A DNA stretch of 64,000 nucleotides from contig NZ_MKGQ01000009.1 in NCBI RefSeq assembly GCF_001908105.1, forward strand, positions 1 through 64,000. The letters are read 5' to 3'. The translations under genes were made by a program, and so were the position numbers. Of the stretch, positions 56,162-64,000 are shown one piece after another; position 1 is the first letter of the stretch, and each line of letters begins with the position of its first letter. Below the pieces are notes generated by a model. The model was not told where the DNA came from and made no database searches. It worked only from the letters and a program-made list of their open reading frames with translations. The DNA comes from Xenorhabdus eapokensis (GTDB taxonomy: Bacteria; Pseudomonadota; Gammaproteobacteria; Enterobacterales; Enterobacteriaceae).

Positions 56162-56596
56162 TCAAACCAGTTTCATATGTAATAGAGGAAATGGATTTCC
56201 TTGTCCATCAAGCTCTGAGCGGGAAAATACCTGAAATCCCATATATTGGTAGAAGCCGACGCCTTGTGTATTTTGTTCGTTTACATCCAACTCTTTGATC
56301 TGTAACTTATTAATAGCAAATTGCAATAACATCTTACCGATCCCTGTTCCCCGCGCTTGTGGCGCAATAAACAACATTTCTACACGATGTTGATCGGTAC
56401 TAATAAATCCTACGATATTATTTTGTTCATCTACCGCCTTATAAACAGTGAGATTGGGCAAATAATCGTTAAGGATTTGTGGGCGTAAAACCTCAATCAT
56501 AGCTTTGGGCAAGAAATCATGCGTAGCAAGTACAGAGGCTTCCCAAATCTGAATTAGTGTCAAAAAATCAGCGTTGGTGGCTTGTTGTATTTTCAT
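56162..56596 (-). CDS. GNAT-family N-acetyltransferase (YjaB-like)
   Basis: A 144-residue GNAT enzyme close in form to E. coli YjaB: IWEASVLATHDFLPKAMIEV, the acetyl-CoA loop QARGTGIGKMLLQFA, then DVNEQNTQGVGFYQYMGFQV and DGQGNPFPLLHMKL. Substrate unknown; YjaB relatives are single-domain enzymes without assigned targets. It is a single gene with its own promoter upstream (56597-56722). Confidence 0.88.
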   Translation of the reverse strand: MKIQQATNADFLTLIQIWEASVLATHDFLPKAMIEVLRPQILNDYLPNLTVYKAVDEQNNIVGFISTDQHRVEMLFIAPQARGTGIGKMLLQFAINKLQIKELDVNEQNTQGVGFYQYMGFQVFSRSELDGQGNPFPLLHMKLV

Positions 56597-56722
56597 TTCA
56601 TATCTCTAATTTTTTCTGTTAAGAACATGCAACTGGCTAACATAATTTATAGCTTCTATTTTTGGTGGGAATATGTCTGGTATTGTCAATAACCAGTATG
56701 GAAGAATCTAGCTTATTTTTCA

Positions 56723-57907
56723 TTAGCTTGCTAATACACGGTCTTTGCGGCACAAACTCGCCAGCAACATATAAATCGCAGTAGCCAATAACACGATGAA
56801 AAAGAAACTCATCAGCCCATTGTGCTGAACTTTAAAGTAGTGCTGTAACATAAAATGGCCTGCGCTCAGTGGTCCAAGGGCAGAACCGATACTGTAACTT
56901 AACAGCATGGCTTGGCTTGCCGCTACAATATAGGATGCATCCAGCTTGTCACAGGCAAGGGTGATTGCAATGGGATACAGTGCAAAAGACGACATTCCCA
57001 AAAGAGCCAATGCCACTATCATGACAATGTAATGTTCAAAGAGATAAGTCAGCCCTACAGCGAATACACCCAATAATGAAACCATTGCCAATAGGAAAGT
57101 TTTGCTCATGATGACGGACAGCTTGCTGATAATCGGTTGTATGACCATTCCGCCCAGAATAATGGCTGCCATCAATACACCGACTTGATCAGTACTGAAA
57201 TGACTTTGACTTAGTGATAAAGGCATCAAACCATAGATAGTGCCCATAACGATACCGGATGTCATGCAGCCAACAATCGCGGGTTTACTGAATTCAGTGA
57301 TTTTTCTCAGCGAGATACTTTGGTGGTGGAGAGCAGGAGGCTGACCATGACGAACGAATAATGGGGGCAAAATCGCGACAAACAGCAGTGCCGAAATCAC
57401 CATAAAGGGGAGTATCCCCTGCGTGCCGATAGGCCCAATCAATAATTGCCCTACAGTTGTCCCCCCGTAAAGGGAAGTCATATAAAAGCTTAGGCGTTTA
57501 GCGCGTTCTTTGGGGTTATCGCCGATCAATAGCCAGGATTCGACCACAACAAAGATACCAGCAACGGCCACACCGGCAATGCACCGCACAAGTAACCAAA
57601 TTTCTTTATTTGGAAAAAAAGGTAATACGATGACAGTTGCCGATAAAAGCAACAAAAAAACAATAAATGAAAATCGGTGACCTATCCTGGCGATAACAGG
57701 CTCAATCATTATTGACCCGATTAATAAACCGGTATAATAAGCACTGGCTAACCAACTGGCATAAGCCGTATCAATACTGAAATTTGCCATTGACAGCGGA
57801 AGTAAGCTCATTAGGTAACCAGAAGCAATTGCAAAAACAGTCAATCCGGTGACAGGTACAAATGCACTGTCATTCTTGCGCAGCAGTTTCACTACTGTCG
57901 TCTCCAC
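56723..57907 (-). CDS. Major facilitator transporter, YcaD-like
   Basis: A 394-residue, 12-helix MFS protein resembling E. coli YcaD: YYTGLLIGSIMIEPVIARIG (loop 2-3), RCIAGVAVAGIFVVVESWLL in helices 4-5, SGIVMGTIYGLMPLSLSQ, and ALLGMSSFALYPIAITLACD. Substrate is unknown; the family is placed among efflux or sugar porters. It is alone in its unit and starts close to the decayed transposon region 57908-58455. Confidence 0.85.
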   Translation of the reverse strand: METTVVKLLRKNDSAFVPVTGLTVFAIASGYLMSLLPLSMANFSIDTAYASWLASAYYTGLLIGSIMIEPVIARIGHRFSFIVFLLLLSATVIVLPFFPNKEIWLLVRCIAGVAVAGIFVVVESWLLIGDNPKERAKRLSFYMTSLYGGTTVGQLLIGPIGTQGILPFMVISALLFVAILPPLFVRHGQPPALHHQSISLRKITEFSKPAIVGCMTSGIVMGTIYGLMPLSLSQSHFSTDQVGVLMAAIILGGMVIQPIISKLSVIMSKTFLLAMVSLLGVFAVGLTYLFEHYIVMIVALALLGMSSFALYPIAITLACDKLDASYIVAASQAMLLSYSIGSALGPLSAGHFMLQHYFKVQHNGLMSFFFIVLLATAIYMLLASLCRKDRVLAS

Positions 57908-58455
57908 ATAAAAAATCAGCCAGAAATGCGCTGCTTCTCATCAAATTTTTGCCGAATGGCGGTCACGATATATGCCAAGGACTGGAATATATCTTGGTGA
58001 TTTAAGCAGTAGGTAAGTCACTCAATAACCTTGAGTGGTGCGGACTATAGACTTTTCTGACAAAGAGATACAACGAGAAAAACTGATACTTATGAATGAA
58101 AAGATTTATGGAAAAAGGGAGGTCCAGGTTGGAGCCGAAAGAAGACAGATGCTCGCACAGTGCGGTCGAGTATTACAACGACACCCGTCCTCATAGCTTT
58201 AATGGGGGAATTTTTCCTGCTCATATTGTATTGAATATCCAGCCTAACTTTTTATTCTGATTCGAGCCTTATGTCATTATTATCCATTAAAAATGAATTA
58301 AAACAGTAAGTGATAACTTTCTCTTATCGGCTCATAACAATATTTCATTAAGCAGGTTATTAATAAGCATCCTAACTTATTTTAAGTGTACAAAAAGATT
58401 AAATTTTTACTCTTATTGCGTGTTGGGACATCAAATATTCCATGAGGTATTATAT
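57908..58455. other. Junction region with transposon remains before the adhesin
   Basis: About 550 bases between the transporter and the adhesin gene. It contains the IS3-type transposase fragment (58108-58260) and AT-rich DNA that must carry the adhesin promoter. No terminal inverted repeats were identified. Confidence 0.5.
58108..58260 (+). pseudogene. C-terminal fragment of an IS3-family transposase (integrase core)
   Basis: An open stretch of 50 codons ends with VEYYNDTRPHSFNGGIFPAH, the end of the rve integrase domain of IS3-type OrfB proteins (pattern YYN-x-x-RPH-x-x-N-G). The remainder of the transposase, OrfA and the ends of the element are missing. The first residues up to about 58150 are not clearly homologous. 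It is a relic of an insertion next to the adhesin gene. Confidence 0.6.
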
Positions 58456-61400
58456 ATGGGCTTTTATAATAGAAATAAGTCTATTAAGTGGTTTTTCTAT
58501 ATAGGTTCACTGTTTTTGCCATTTATCTCAATGAACTCATTGGCGATAGGTGAAAGAAACACTGAACAACAAGCAGTGGCAAATACAAATAACTTAAATG
58601 AGAGAGGTGATGAAACCGCCGGTTTAATTGCACAAAATATTCAGACGGTGAGCCAAGTCTTGTCGTCTTCCCCTTCCCAACTGACAGAACAGGCGAAAGC
58701 CTATGCGTTAGGAAAAATTAACGGAACCATATCCAACGAAACTCAGCGATGGTTATCGCAGTTTGGTACAGCCAGAATTAATTTTGCCCTTGATAGAAAA
58801 GGCAAATTGGATAACGGTTCTCTGGATTTGTTGCTTCCGTTCTATGACAATAAAGCTGATTGGCTGGTTTTCTCCCAATTTGGTTATCGCCATAAAGACA
58901 GCCGCCATACCGTGAACGTCGGTCTGGGCGGACGTTATTTCACCCCCAGTTGGATGTATGGGTTGAATACTTTCTTTGACCATGATGTCACTGGTAAAAA
59001 CCAACGTCTTGGGGTAGGAGCTGAAGCCTGGACTGATTATGTCAAACTCTCTGCGAATAGCTACTGGCGTCTGACCAACTGGCGTCAATCATTGAAAGAG
59101 CGGGATTGGGAAGAGCGCCCTGCTAACGGTTTTGATCTGCATGGCGAATTCTATTTACCCGCTTACCCAAACCTGGGGGGTAAGTTAGGCTTTGAACAAT
59201 ACTTTGGTGATAACGTTGTGCTGTTCAATCGTGACAGCAAACAGAAAAACCCCAGTCTGGGTAGAGTTGGCCTGAATTATACGCCGATCCCGCTGGTAAC
59301 AATGGGGGTGGATTACAAATATGGCGGCAGCGGGCACAGTGAAACCCTGTTTCAGGCCAACCTGAATTATCGGTTTGGGATTCCCATTGGTGATCAGTTC
59401 TCGCCGGCGAGTGTTGCTTCTATGCGTACACTGGCAGGCAGTCGCTATGACTTAGTGGAAAGAAATAACCATATTGTTCTTGATTACAGGAAGAAGTCAC
59501 AAGAATTGCAATTGATGCTGCCAGAAAACGTTATCGTAGGTTATAGCCTGCAAAAATGGCCAACCCCGATACAGGTGGCAGCTAACGAAAAATCACGCGT
59601 TAAACGCATAATGTGGCAGTCGGATGAGGCATTTAAGAAAAATGGCGGTAGTATTTCTAATGTGGGTGGCGGTAATGATCTTATTGCCCTTGTATTGCCT
59701 CAATATGTTCCTGATGGTCAGAATACCCATACGATCAATGTGATTGCCGAAGAGAATAACGGCAAGCTCACCAAGCCAGCGCTTCTGAATGTGACCGTGC
59801 AGCCCTTTACGGTCAAACAATTTAAAGCTGAAAAATTAGCCACTACGGCCAATAGTGATAAGGGGGGGTATAATTTACTGGCAACGCTCGCGCATGGTAC
59901 AAACGATAGCGATCTTATTCGCAATACTTTGTTTAATGATGTTATCTGGTCTATTGAGCCACAAGATAAGAATGTGACCCTGCATTGGGATAAACAGAGC
60001 AAAACCAATGATCAGGGGCAATTGCAGGCAACAGTAACCAGTTCTCAGCCGCTGAAAGATGTGAAAGTTTTCCTGGAAATGCCGGGTATGCCCAAAAAAC
60101 ATATTGGGACTATTGGCTTTAGCGGACTACTTTCTGACTTTAGCGTTAAATCTGTCAAGCCGTTGGTCAAGGGATCCGTTCTTGCTGGGGATAATGGCTA
60201 TACCTTTACGGCTACTGTCAAAGATAAAGCGGGTAATCCACTGCAAAACTATCAAGTGGATACTATATGGTATCCTGAGAAACTGCCGGATGGCATGAAA
60301 TGGACGTCAGTGCAAGACACGACGGATGCCGAGGGACGGTTGTTTGCGACCTTAACCAGTACCAATCCTGCGAAAGGTATTAAAGTTGGTGCCTCCATTG
60401 ATGGTGGTAAGACGACGACATACGCGGAGAACCCAGTTGCTTTCATTGATGACATTGAGATTGAAGGGATTGAAGTCACACCGACTGATGATCTTGAGGG
60501 TGACGGACGTAAGGCTTATCTCTATAAGGCCAAAGTGACCGATGCTGCCAGTAACCCCATACCGCATTTGACCTTAGGTCATGATAAGGTGATTTGGGGT
60601 GTAGGTAAGAACGGCCAATATGACCACAGCAAGCTGTTAGAAGAAGGTAAGCTGGTGTTCAGAAACCAAAAGCTAACCACGGATGAGCAGGGCTATTTAA
60701 CCGCAAACCTGACCAGCTCCATTGGTCTGGATAAGATCAAGGCCAAGCTGCAAGTTGTGACTAAGAATAGCAAACCGGAAGCGGTTGCTAACACGCTTGT
60801 AAACTTTAAATCAGTCGATCAGCCTGCTGGATTTCATATTTATAATTCGCACAATCAATCAGTCTATCGCTACTTTAAGAGTAATGAAAATGGACCTCAT
60901 AATCTCTTCACGAGTGTTTTTGGAGAGCTAAGAATTGATCCAAATAAGCCTCTTGTTGATCCAGCCATTGAAACAGGCCTATATGGAATAGACTCAGGAC
61001 AATCAGGGAATTTCAGATATAGTGACGCTTTTGGTGGGAATAAGGGAGTTTTCCATTTTAGGGAGGACGAGGACAATGCTAATAAGCTACCACTACTCCC
61101 TATAAAATTAAGGGCAAAGGTGACTAACAATCAGACAGGAGAAATACATTCCTACACCTATACAATAAAACCTCTGCGCATTTTTAGCTCTAAGATGATA
61201 GCTGGACCTGATCTAACAGTACAAGATAATTCATGTGAAAAATATTCAAGTAATCCTTCTGGCGTTGACCAAGTCGTGCGTTGGGGGCTTTCATCAGTGA
61301 ACATAATGAATTTGTGGCCAGTATCTGGGGAAGACATTGATAACGACCCTATCTACACTGAGAAATATGGTACGACTCTACTTGAAGAATTTGACAATAT

Positions 61401-61584
61401 AATGGATTGGGATTTGATAAATAAAAACGTGAGTGGCGACCGTAACGTTGTGCTGGTATATAATAACACACGTATCAAGCTAAACGGCTTTAATCCTGGC
61501 TCTTTTATGGGATTTGATATTAATAAACGTCAAGCGGTTCCTATGAAAGATGTTGGAAGTATCATCTGCCTGATTACACGTTAA
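58456..61584 (+). CDS. Inverse autotransporter adhesin of the intimin/invasin family
   Basis: A 1042-residue surface protein. A signal peptide (about residues 1-30) is followed by a helical periplasmic segment, the 12-strand inverse-autotransporter barrel (about 85-330; GYRHKDSRHTVNVGLGGRYF, LNTFFDHDVTG), the linker YDLVERNNHIVLDYRKKSQE, and at least three bacterial Ig-like domains (about 455-570, 575-675, 680-795; KDKAGNPLQNYQV). The last 240 residues lack a recognisable lectin or LysM domain but keep two cysteines (C927, C1038), as in the disulphide-closed tip of invasin. Such proteins bind host or neighbour cells. The ATG at 58456 follows GAGG. Base composition turns AT-rich after about 60850. 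Confidence 0.9.
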   Translation: MGFYNRNKSIKWFFYIGSLFLPFISMNSLAIGERNTEQQAVANTNNLNERGDETAGLIAQNIQTVSQVLSSSPSQLTEQAKAYALGKINGTISNETQRWLSQFGTARINFALDRKGKLDNGSLDLLLPFYDNKADWLVFSQFGYRHKDSRHTVNVGLGGRYFTPSWMYGLNTFFDHDVTGKNQRLGVGAEAWTDYVKLSANSYWRLTNWRQSLKERDWEERPANGFDLHGEFYLPAYPNLGGKLGFEQYFGDNVVLFNRDSKQKNPSLGRVGLNYTPIPLVTMGVDYKYGGSGHSETLFQANLNYRFGIPIGDQFSPASVASMRTLAGSRYDLVERNNHIVLDYRKKSQELQLMLPENVIVGYSLQKWPTPIQVAANEKSRVKRIMWQSDEAFKKNGGSISNVGGGNDLIALVLPQYVPDGQNTHTINVIAEENNGKLTKPALLNVTVQPFTVKQFKAEKLATTANSDKGGYNLLATLAHGTNDSDLIRNTLFNDVIWSIEPQDKNVTLHWDKQSKTNDQGQLQATVTSSQPLKDVKVFLEMPGMPKKHIGTIGFSGLLSDFSVKSVKPLVKGSVLAGDNGYTFTATVKDKAGNPLQNYQVDTIWYPEKLPDGMKWTSVQDTTDAEGRLFATLTSTNPAKGIKVGASIDGGKTTTYAENPVAFIDDIEIEGIEVTPTDDLEGDGRKAYLYKAKVTDAASNPIPHLTLGHDKVIWGVGKNGQYDHSKLLEEGKLVFRNQKLTTDEQGYLTANLTSSIGLDKIKAKLQVVTKNSKPEAVANTLVNFKSVDQPAGFHIYNSHNQSVYRYFKSNENGPHNLFTSVFGELRIDPNKPLVDPAIETGLYGIDSGQSGNFRYSDAFGGNKGVFHFREDEDNANKLPLLPIKLRAKVTNNQTGEIHSYTYTIKPLRIFSSKMIAGPDLTVQDNSCEKYSSNPSGVDQVVRWGLSSVNIMNLWPVSGEDIDNDPIYTEKYGTTLLEEFDNIMDWDLINKNVSGDRNVVLVYNNTRIKLNGFNPGSFMGFDINKRQAVPMKDVGSIICLITR

Positions 61585-61613
61585 AAACCAATCAATAGAA
61601 TAAATAATAAAAA

Positions 61614-61651
61614 AAACAGGCTCATAATTATTGAGCCTGTTTTTATTTTTA
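61614..61651. terminator. Bidirectional intrinsic terminator between adhesin and metY
   Basis: AACAGGCTCA and TGAGCCTGTT pair around TAATTAT, with TTTTTATTTTT following on the plus strand and a T-rich run on the minus strand. It serves both converging genes. Confidence 0.9.
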
Positions 61652-61704
61652 TTACCGGATAAGACATTTTTAATATTCTGGTTTTACCGCGTTTAACCAC
61701 GATT

Positions 61705-62985
61705 TTATTGCGTCTTTGCGGTCTCCAGTGCTTGCGCAAGGTCGGCAATAATATCATCGCTATGTTCGATACCGATGGACAGGCGAACCAGATCGCGTGA
61801 AACGCCCGCTTTCACCATTTCTTCATCATTGAGCTGACGATGGGTTGTTGAGGCTGGATGACAAGCCAGAGATTTAGCATCACCAATATTGACCAGACGC
61901 ACAATCAATTGCAGGGCATCGATAAAACGGATACCGGCTTCTTCTCCGCCTTTAATGCCAAAAGACAAAATCGAAGCTGGCTTGCTCCCCATATAACGAA
62001 CCGCCAAATTATATTCAGGATGTGCAGGCAACCCCGCATAGTTTACCCAAGATACCTGCGGATGTTTTTCCAGATAGTGTGCAACTTTCAGGGCATTTTC
62101 TGTATGGCGTTCCATACGCAATGCCAGTGTTTCCAGCCCTTGTAAAATCAGGAAGGCATTGAAAGGCGATAACGCTGCACCGGTGCTACGCAGTGGCCCA
62201 ACACGGCAACGGGCGATAAAGGCTGCCGCACCAAAATGTTCGGTATAAGTTATGCCGTGATATGAAGGATCAGGCGTGCCCAAAATTGCAAAGCGATCCT
62301 GATGCGCCGTCCAAGGGAATTTGCCTGAATCGACAATCACCCCACCAATCGAAGTGCCATGTCCGCCAATATATTTGGTCAGGGAATGGATAATAATATC
62401 GGCGCCATGTTCAAATGGTCGGCATAAATAAGGCGTTGCAACGGTATTATCGACAATAAGCGGGATACCGTGCCGATGAGCAATATCAGCCAACGCCTGG
62501 ATATCAATAATATTCCCGCTTGGGTTAGTGATGGATTCGCAATAGACGGCTTTGGTTCTTTTATCGATCAGGGTGTCAATGACAGCGAGATTGTTGTGAT
62601 CAACAAAACGGGTTTCAATCCCAATATTGGGGAAACTGTGTGCCATCAGGTTATACGTTCCGCCATATAATTTCGCCACCGAGACAATATTATCCCCAAC
62701 CATAGCAATAGTTTGTATGGCGTAGGTAATAGCCGCCATGCCAGAAGCGACCGCAAGTGCACCGATACCACCTTCCAAAGCGGCGATGCGTTTTTCCAAT
62801 ACATCATTGGTGGGGTTCATGATGCGGGAGTAAATATTACCTTCCACTTTTAAATCAAACAGATCAGCACCATGTTGGGAATCATCAAAAGCGTAGGAAG
62901 TTGTCTGATAAATCGGGACAGCAACGGCTTTGGTTGTTGGATCGGGTGAATAACCTGCGTGGATGGATAAAGTTTCTAATTTCAT
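61705..62985 (-). CDS. metY: O-acetylhomoserine sulfhydrylase (Cys/Met-metabolism PLP enzyme)
   Basis: A 426-residue PLP enzyme of the cystathionine-synthase class. The PLP lysine is in IIHSLTKYIGGHGTSIGG, preceded by GNIYSRIMNPTNDVLEKRIA and IPLIVDNTVATPYLCRP. The length (about 425, longer than MetB/MetC at about 390) and TPDPSYHGI point to O-acetylhomoserine/O-acetylserine sulfhydrylase, which makes homocysteine directly from sulfide. The ATG at 62985 is favoured because AGGA is seven bases upstream. Most enterobacteria use MetB/MetC, so this gene is an addition. It is a single transcription unit. Confidence 0.9.
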   Translation of the reverse strand: MKLETLSIHAGYSPDPTTKAVAVPIYQTTSYAFDDSQHGADLFDLKVEGNIYSRIMNPTNDVLEKRIAALEGGIGALAVASGMAAITYAIQTIAMVGDNIVSVAKLYGGTYNLMAHSFPNIGIETRFVDHNNLAVIDTLIDKRTKAVYCESITNPSGNIIDIQALADIAHRHGIPLIVDNTVATPYLCRPFEHGADIIIHSLTKYIGGHGTSIGGVIVDSGKFPWTAHQDRFAILGTPDPSYHGITYTEHFGAAAFIARCRVGPLRSTGAALSPFNAFLILQGLETLALRMERHTENALKVAHYLEKHPQVSWVNYAGLPAHPEYNLAVRYMGSKPASILSFGIKGGEEAGIRFIDALQLIVRLVNIGDAKSLACHPASTTHRQLNDEEMVKAGVSRDLVRLSIGIEHSDDIIADLAQALETAKTQ

Positions 62986-63331
62986 TGTCATTTCCTGTAA
63001 TTAAATGAAGGAATACTGAAATGTTTGAGACTGACAATCAAAATTACAAAATAGCAATATAAAATAAGCAATATCATAAAAAAATCTCAATAGATATCAA
63101 TTTGATATTAACTTAAAAAAGAAATTCATTTTTTCAACACCGTATAGCGATAAAACACCATTATGGCATCCGTATTAATAATCCACTATGACTCACGTTT
63201 ATTACATTTTACCGCTTGCTTTACTGAAACCATCTATACTTTAAACAACTAAAACATTCAATAAACATAAAATATATTTATTAATGGTGGTAAAAAAGCG
63301 CTTATGCTGATTCGCAGACTGTTGTTGTGGG
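62986..63331. other. AT-rich intergenic region between metY and entA
   Basis: About 345 bases, very AT-rich, with the metY promoter region and the end of the entA transcript. I could not find a MetJ box or a clear terminator. Confidence 0.4.
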
Positions 63332-64000
63332 TTACCAACCCAAGGTTGCTCCACCATCCACAACAATATCCTGCAAGGTAATATGACTGGCGAGATCTGA
63401 AGCAAGAAAAAGAACGGTGTCTGCAATTTCTTCCGGTAGGGCAATTTTTTTCAAAGGAATACCTAACTTAAATTTGTCAGGAAAACCATTGATGATATTT
63501 TGCCTGATTGCCGCGTTTTGCCACGTATCATTTTGCCACATATTGCGTAGCATAGGCGTATCCGTTGAACCAGGAGAAACCAGATTACACCGCACACCGT
63601 AGGGAGCCAATTCCAATCCAACACTTTGGCACAGGCTGCGCATTGCAGCTTTAGACGCGCCATAAGCTGACATTTCAACTCGTGGAACATGAGCCGCGTT
63701 AGAGCAAATAGAGACAATGTTTCCGCTGCGTTGCCGTTGAAACTGTGGAATGACGGCTTGAAAGAGGTTAAAAGCACCCCCCGCATTGACGTTGAAACAT
63801 TGCTGCCAATCTTCCCAACTCAGGTTTTCTGTTCGCCCTGTTCGCAGGATGCCAGCACTATTGATCAATATATCCAGGTGCGGCTCGGCCGTGAGTAATT
63901 CACGGCAAAGCTGGCTTACAGCGATATGGTCACTGATATCTAACTTATAAGCAGTAAAAGGAAGATCAGAATCGGGAAATGCCAAATCGAATCCGATGAC
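63332..64000 (-). CDS. entA: 2,3-dihydro-2,3-dihydroxybenzoate dehydrogenase EntA, partial at right edge
   Basis: 223 codons of a short-chain dehydrogenase; the N-terminal NAD-binding glycine motif is beyond the edge. The sequence follows E. coli EntA throughout: NSAGILRTGRTENLSWEDWQ, the catalytic SAYGASKAAM (Tyr and Lys), GVRCNLVSPGSTDTPM and the C-terminal ASHITLQDIVVDGGATLGW. EntA makes 2,3-dihydroxybenzoate, the catechol of enterobactin- or photobactin-type siderophores. Other siderophore genes should lie to the right. The frame is open to the last base of the window. Confidence 0.93.
   Translation of the reverse strand, partial: VIGFDLAFPDSDLPFTAYKLDISDHIAVSQLCRELLTAEPHLDILINSAGILRTGRTENLSWEDWQQCFNVNAGGAFNLFQAVIPQFQRQRSGNIVSICSNAAHVPRVEMSAYGASKAAMRSLCQSVGLELAPYGVRCNLVSPGSTDTPMLRNMWQNDTWQNAAIRQNIINGFPDKFKLGIPLKKIALPEEIADTVLFLASDLASHITLQDIVVDGGATLGW

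Noticed and set aside
62992..63331. A MetJ operator or SAM-riboswitch before metY
   Set aside because: No tandem AGACGTCT-like boxes or S-box features could be found in the AT-rich leader.

Overview
The window looks like chromosome from an enterobacterium of the Morganellaceae, most likely Xenorhabdus or the sister genus Photorhabdus. Housekeeping proteins are close to their E. coli counterparts (PmbA, GltB, ArcB, RpoN, MurA, S9, L13), but the base composition is lower in G+C, E. coli blocks are re-joined in a different order, ERIC-type repeats are present, and accessory genes (type VI secretion parts, an intimin-like adhesin, a catechol-siderophore gene) lie between core blocks. The genus is an inference; no marker in the window proves it.

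Layout. 1-2.1 kb: start of a VgrG gene and a TssF gene, the edge of a type VI secretion locus. 2.3-6.3 kb: darP, pmbA, rnk and a periplasmic broad-specificity amino-acid racemase. 6.8-14.9 kb: a long minus-strand block npr-rapZ-ptsN-hpf-rpoN-lptB-lptA-lptC-kdsC-kdsD-yrbG (nitrogen PTS, sigma-54, LPS transport and Kdo synthesis). 15.1-20 kb: the divergent mlaFEDCB-ibaG-murA block (phospholipid transport and peptidoglycan precursor). 20-24.8 kb: degS, degQ, zapG, zapE. 25-27.5 kb: rplM-rpsI and sspA-sspB. 27.6-34.3 kb: an exported unknown protein and gltBD. 35-38.9 kb: arcB, the antisense-strand sRNA ArcZ, elbB, mtgA. 39-43.8 kb: dolP, diaA, yraN, lpoA, rsmI and the RNase P RNA gene. 43.9-48.2 kb: yhaJ, yqjF, yqjKED, one orphan gene, yqjA.

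From 48.2 kb the window becomes accessory. A very AT-rich two-gene unit encodes a 2-oxoglutarate/iron amino-acid hydroxylase-like enzyme and a LysE-type exporter. It is followed by sstT, fadH, two acetyltransferases, a VirK/YbjX protein, a YcaD-like transporter, an IS3 transposase fragment, a 1042-residue inverse autotransporter (intimin/invasin family), an O-acetylhomoserine sulfhydrylase, and at the right edge entA (2,3-dihydroxybenzoate synthesis).

Much of the window serves the envelope: LPS transport (Lpt, Kds), phospholipid transport (Mla), peptidoglycan (MurA, MtgA, LpoA, racemase), and envelope quality control (DegS, DegQ, DolP). Regulation is represented by RpoN with the nitrogen PTS, ArcB with ArcZ, and SspA/SspB. 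I see no tRNA, intact rRNA gene, CRISPR array or intact insertion sequence. The best candidates for new biology are the dioxygenase/exporter pair, the orphan 249-residue gene inside the yqj cluster, the TssF-VgrG adjacency, and the unusual C-terminal end of the adhesin. No complete, clearly novel multi-gene system is visible.
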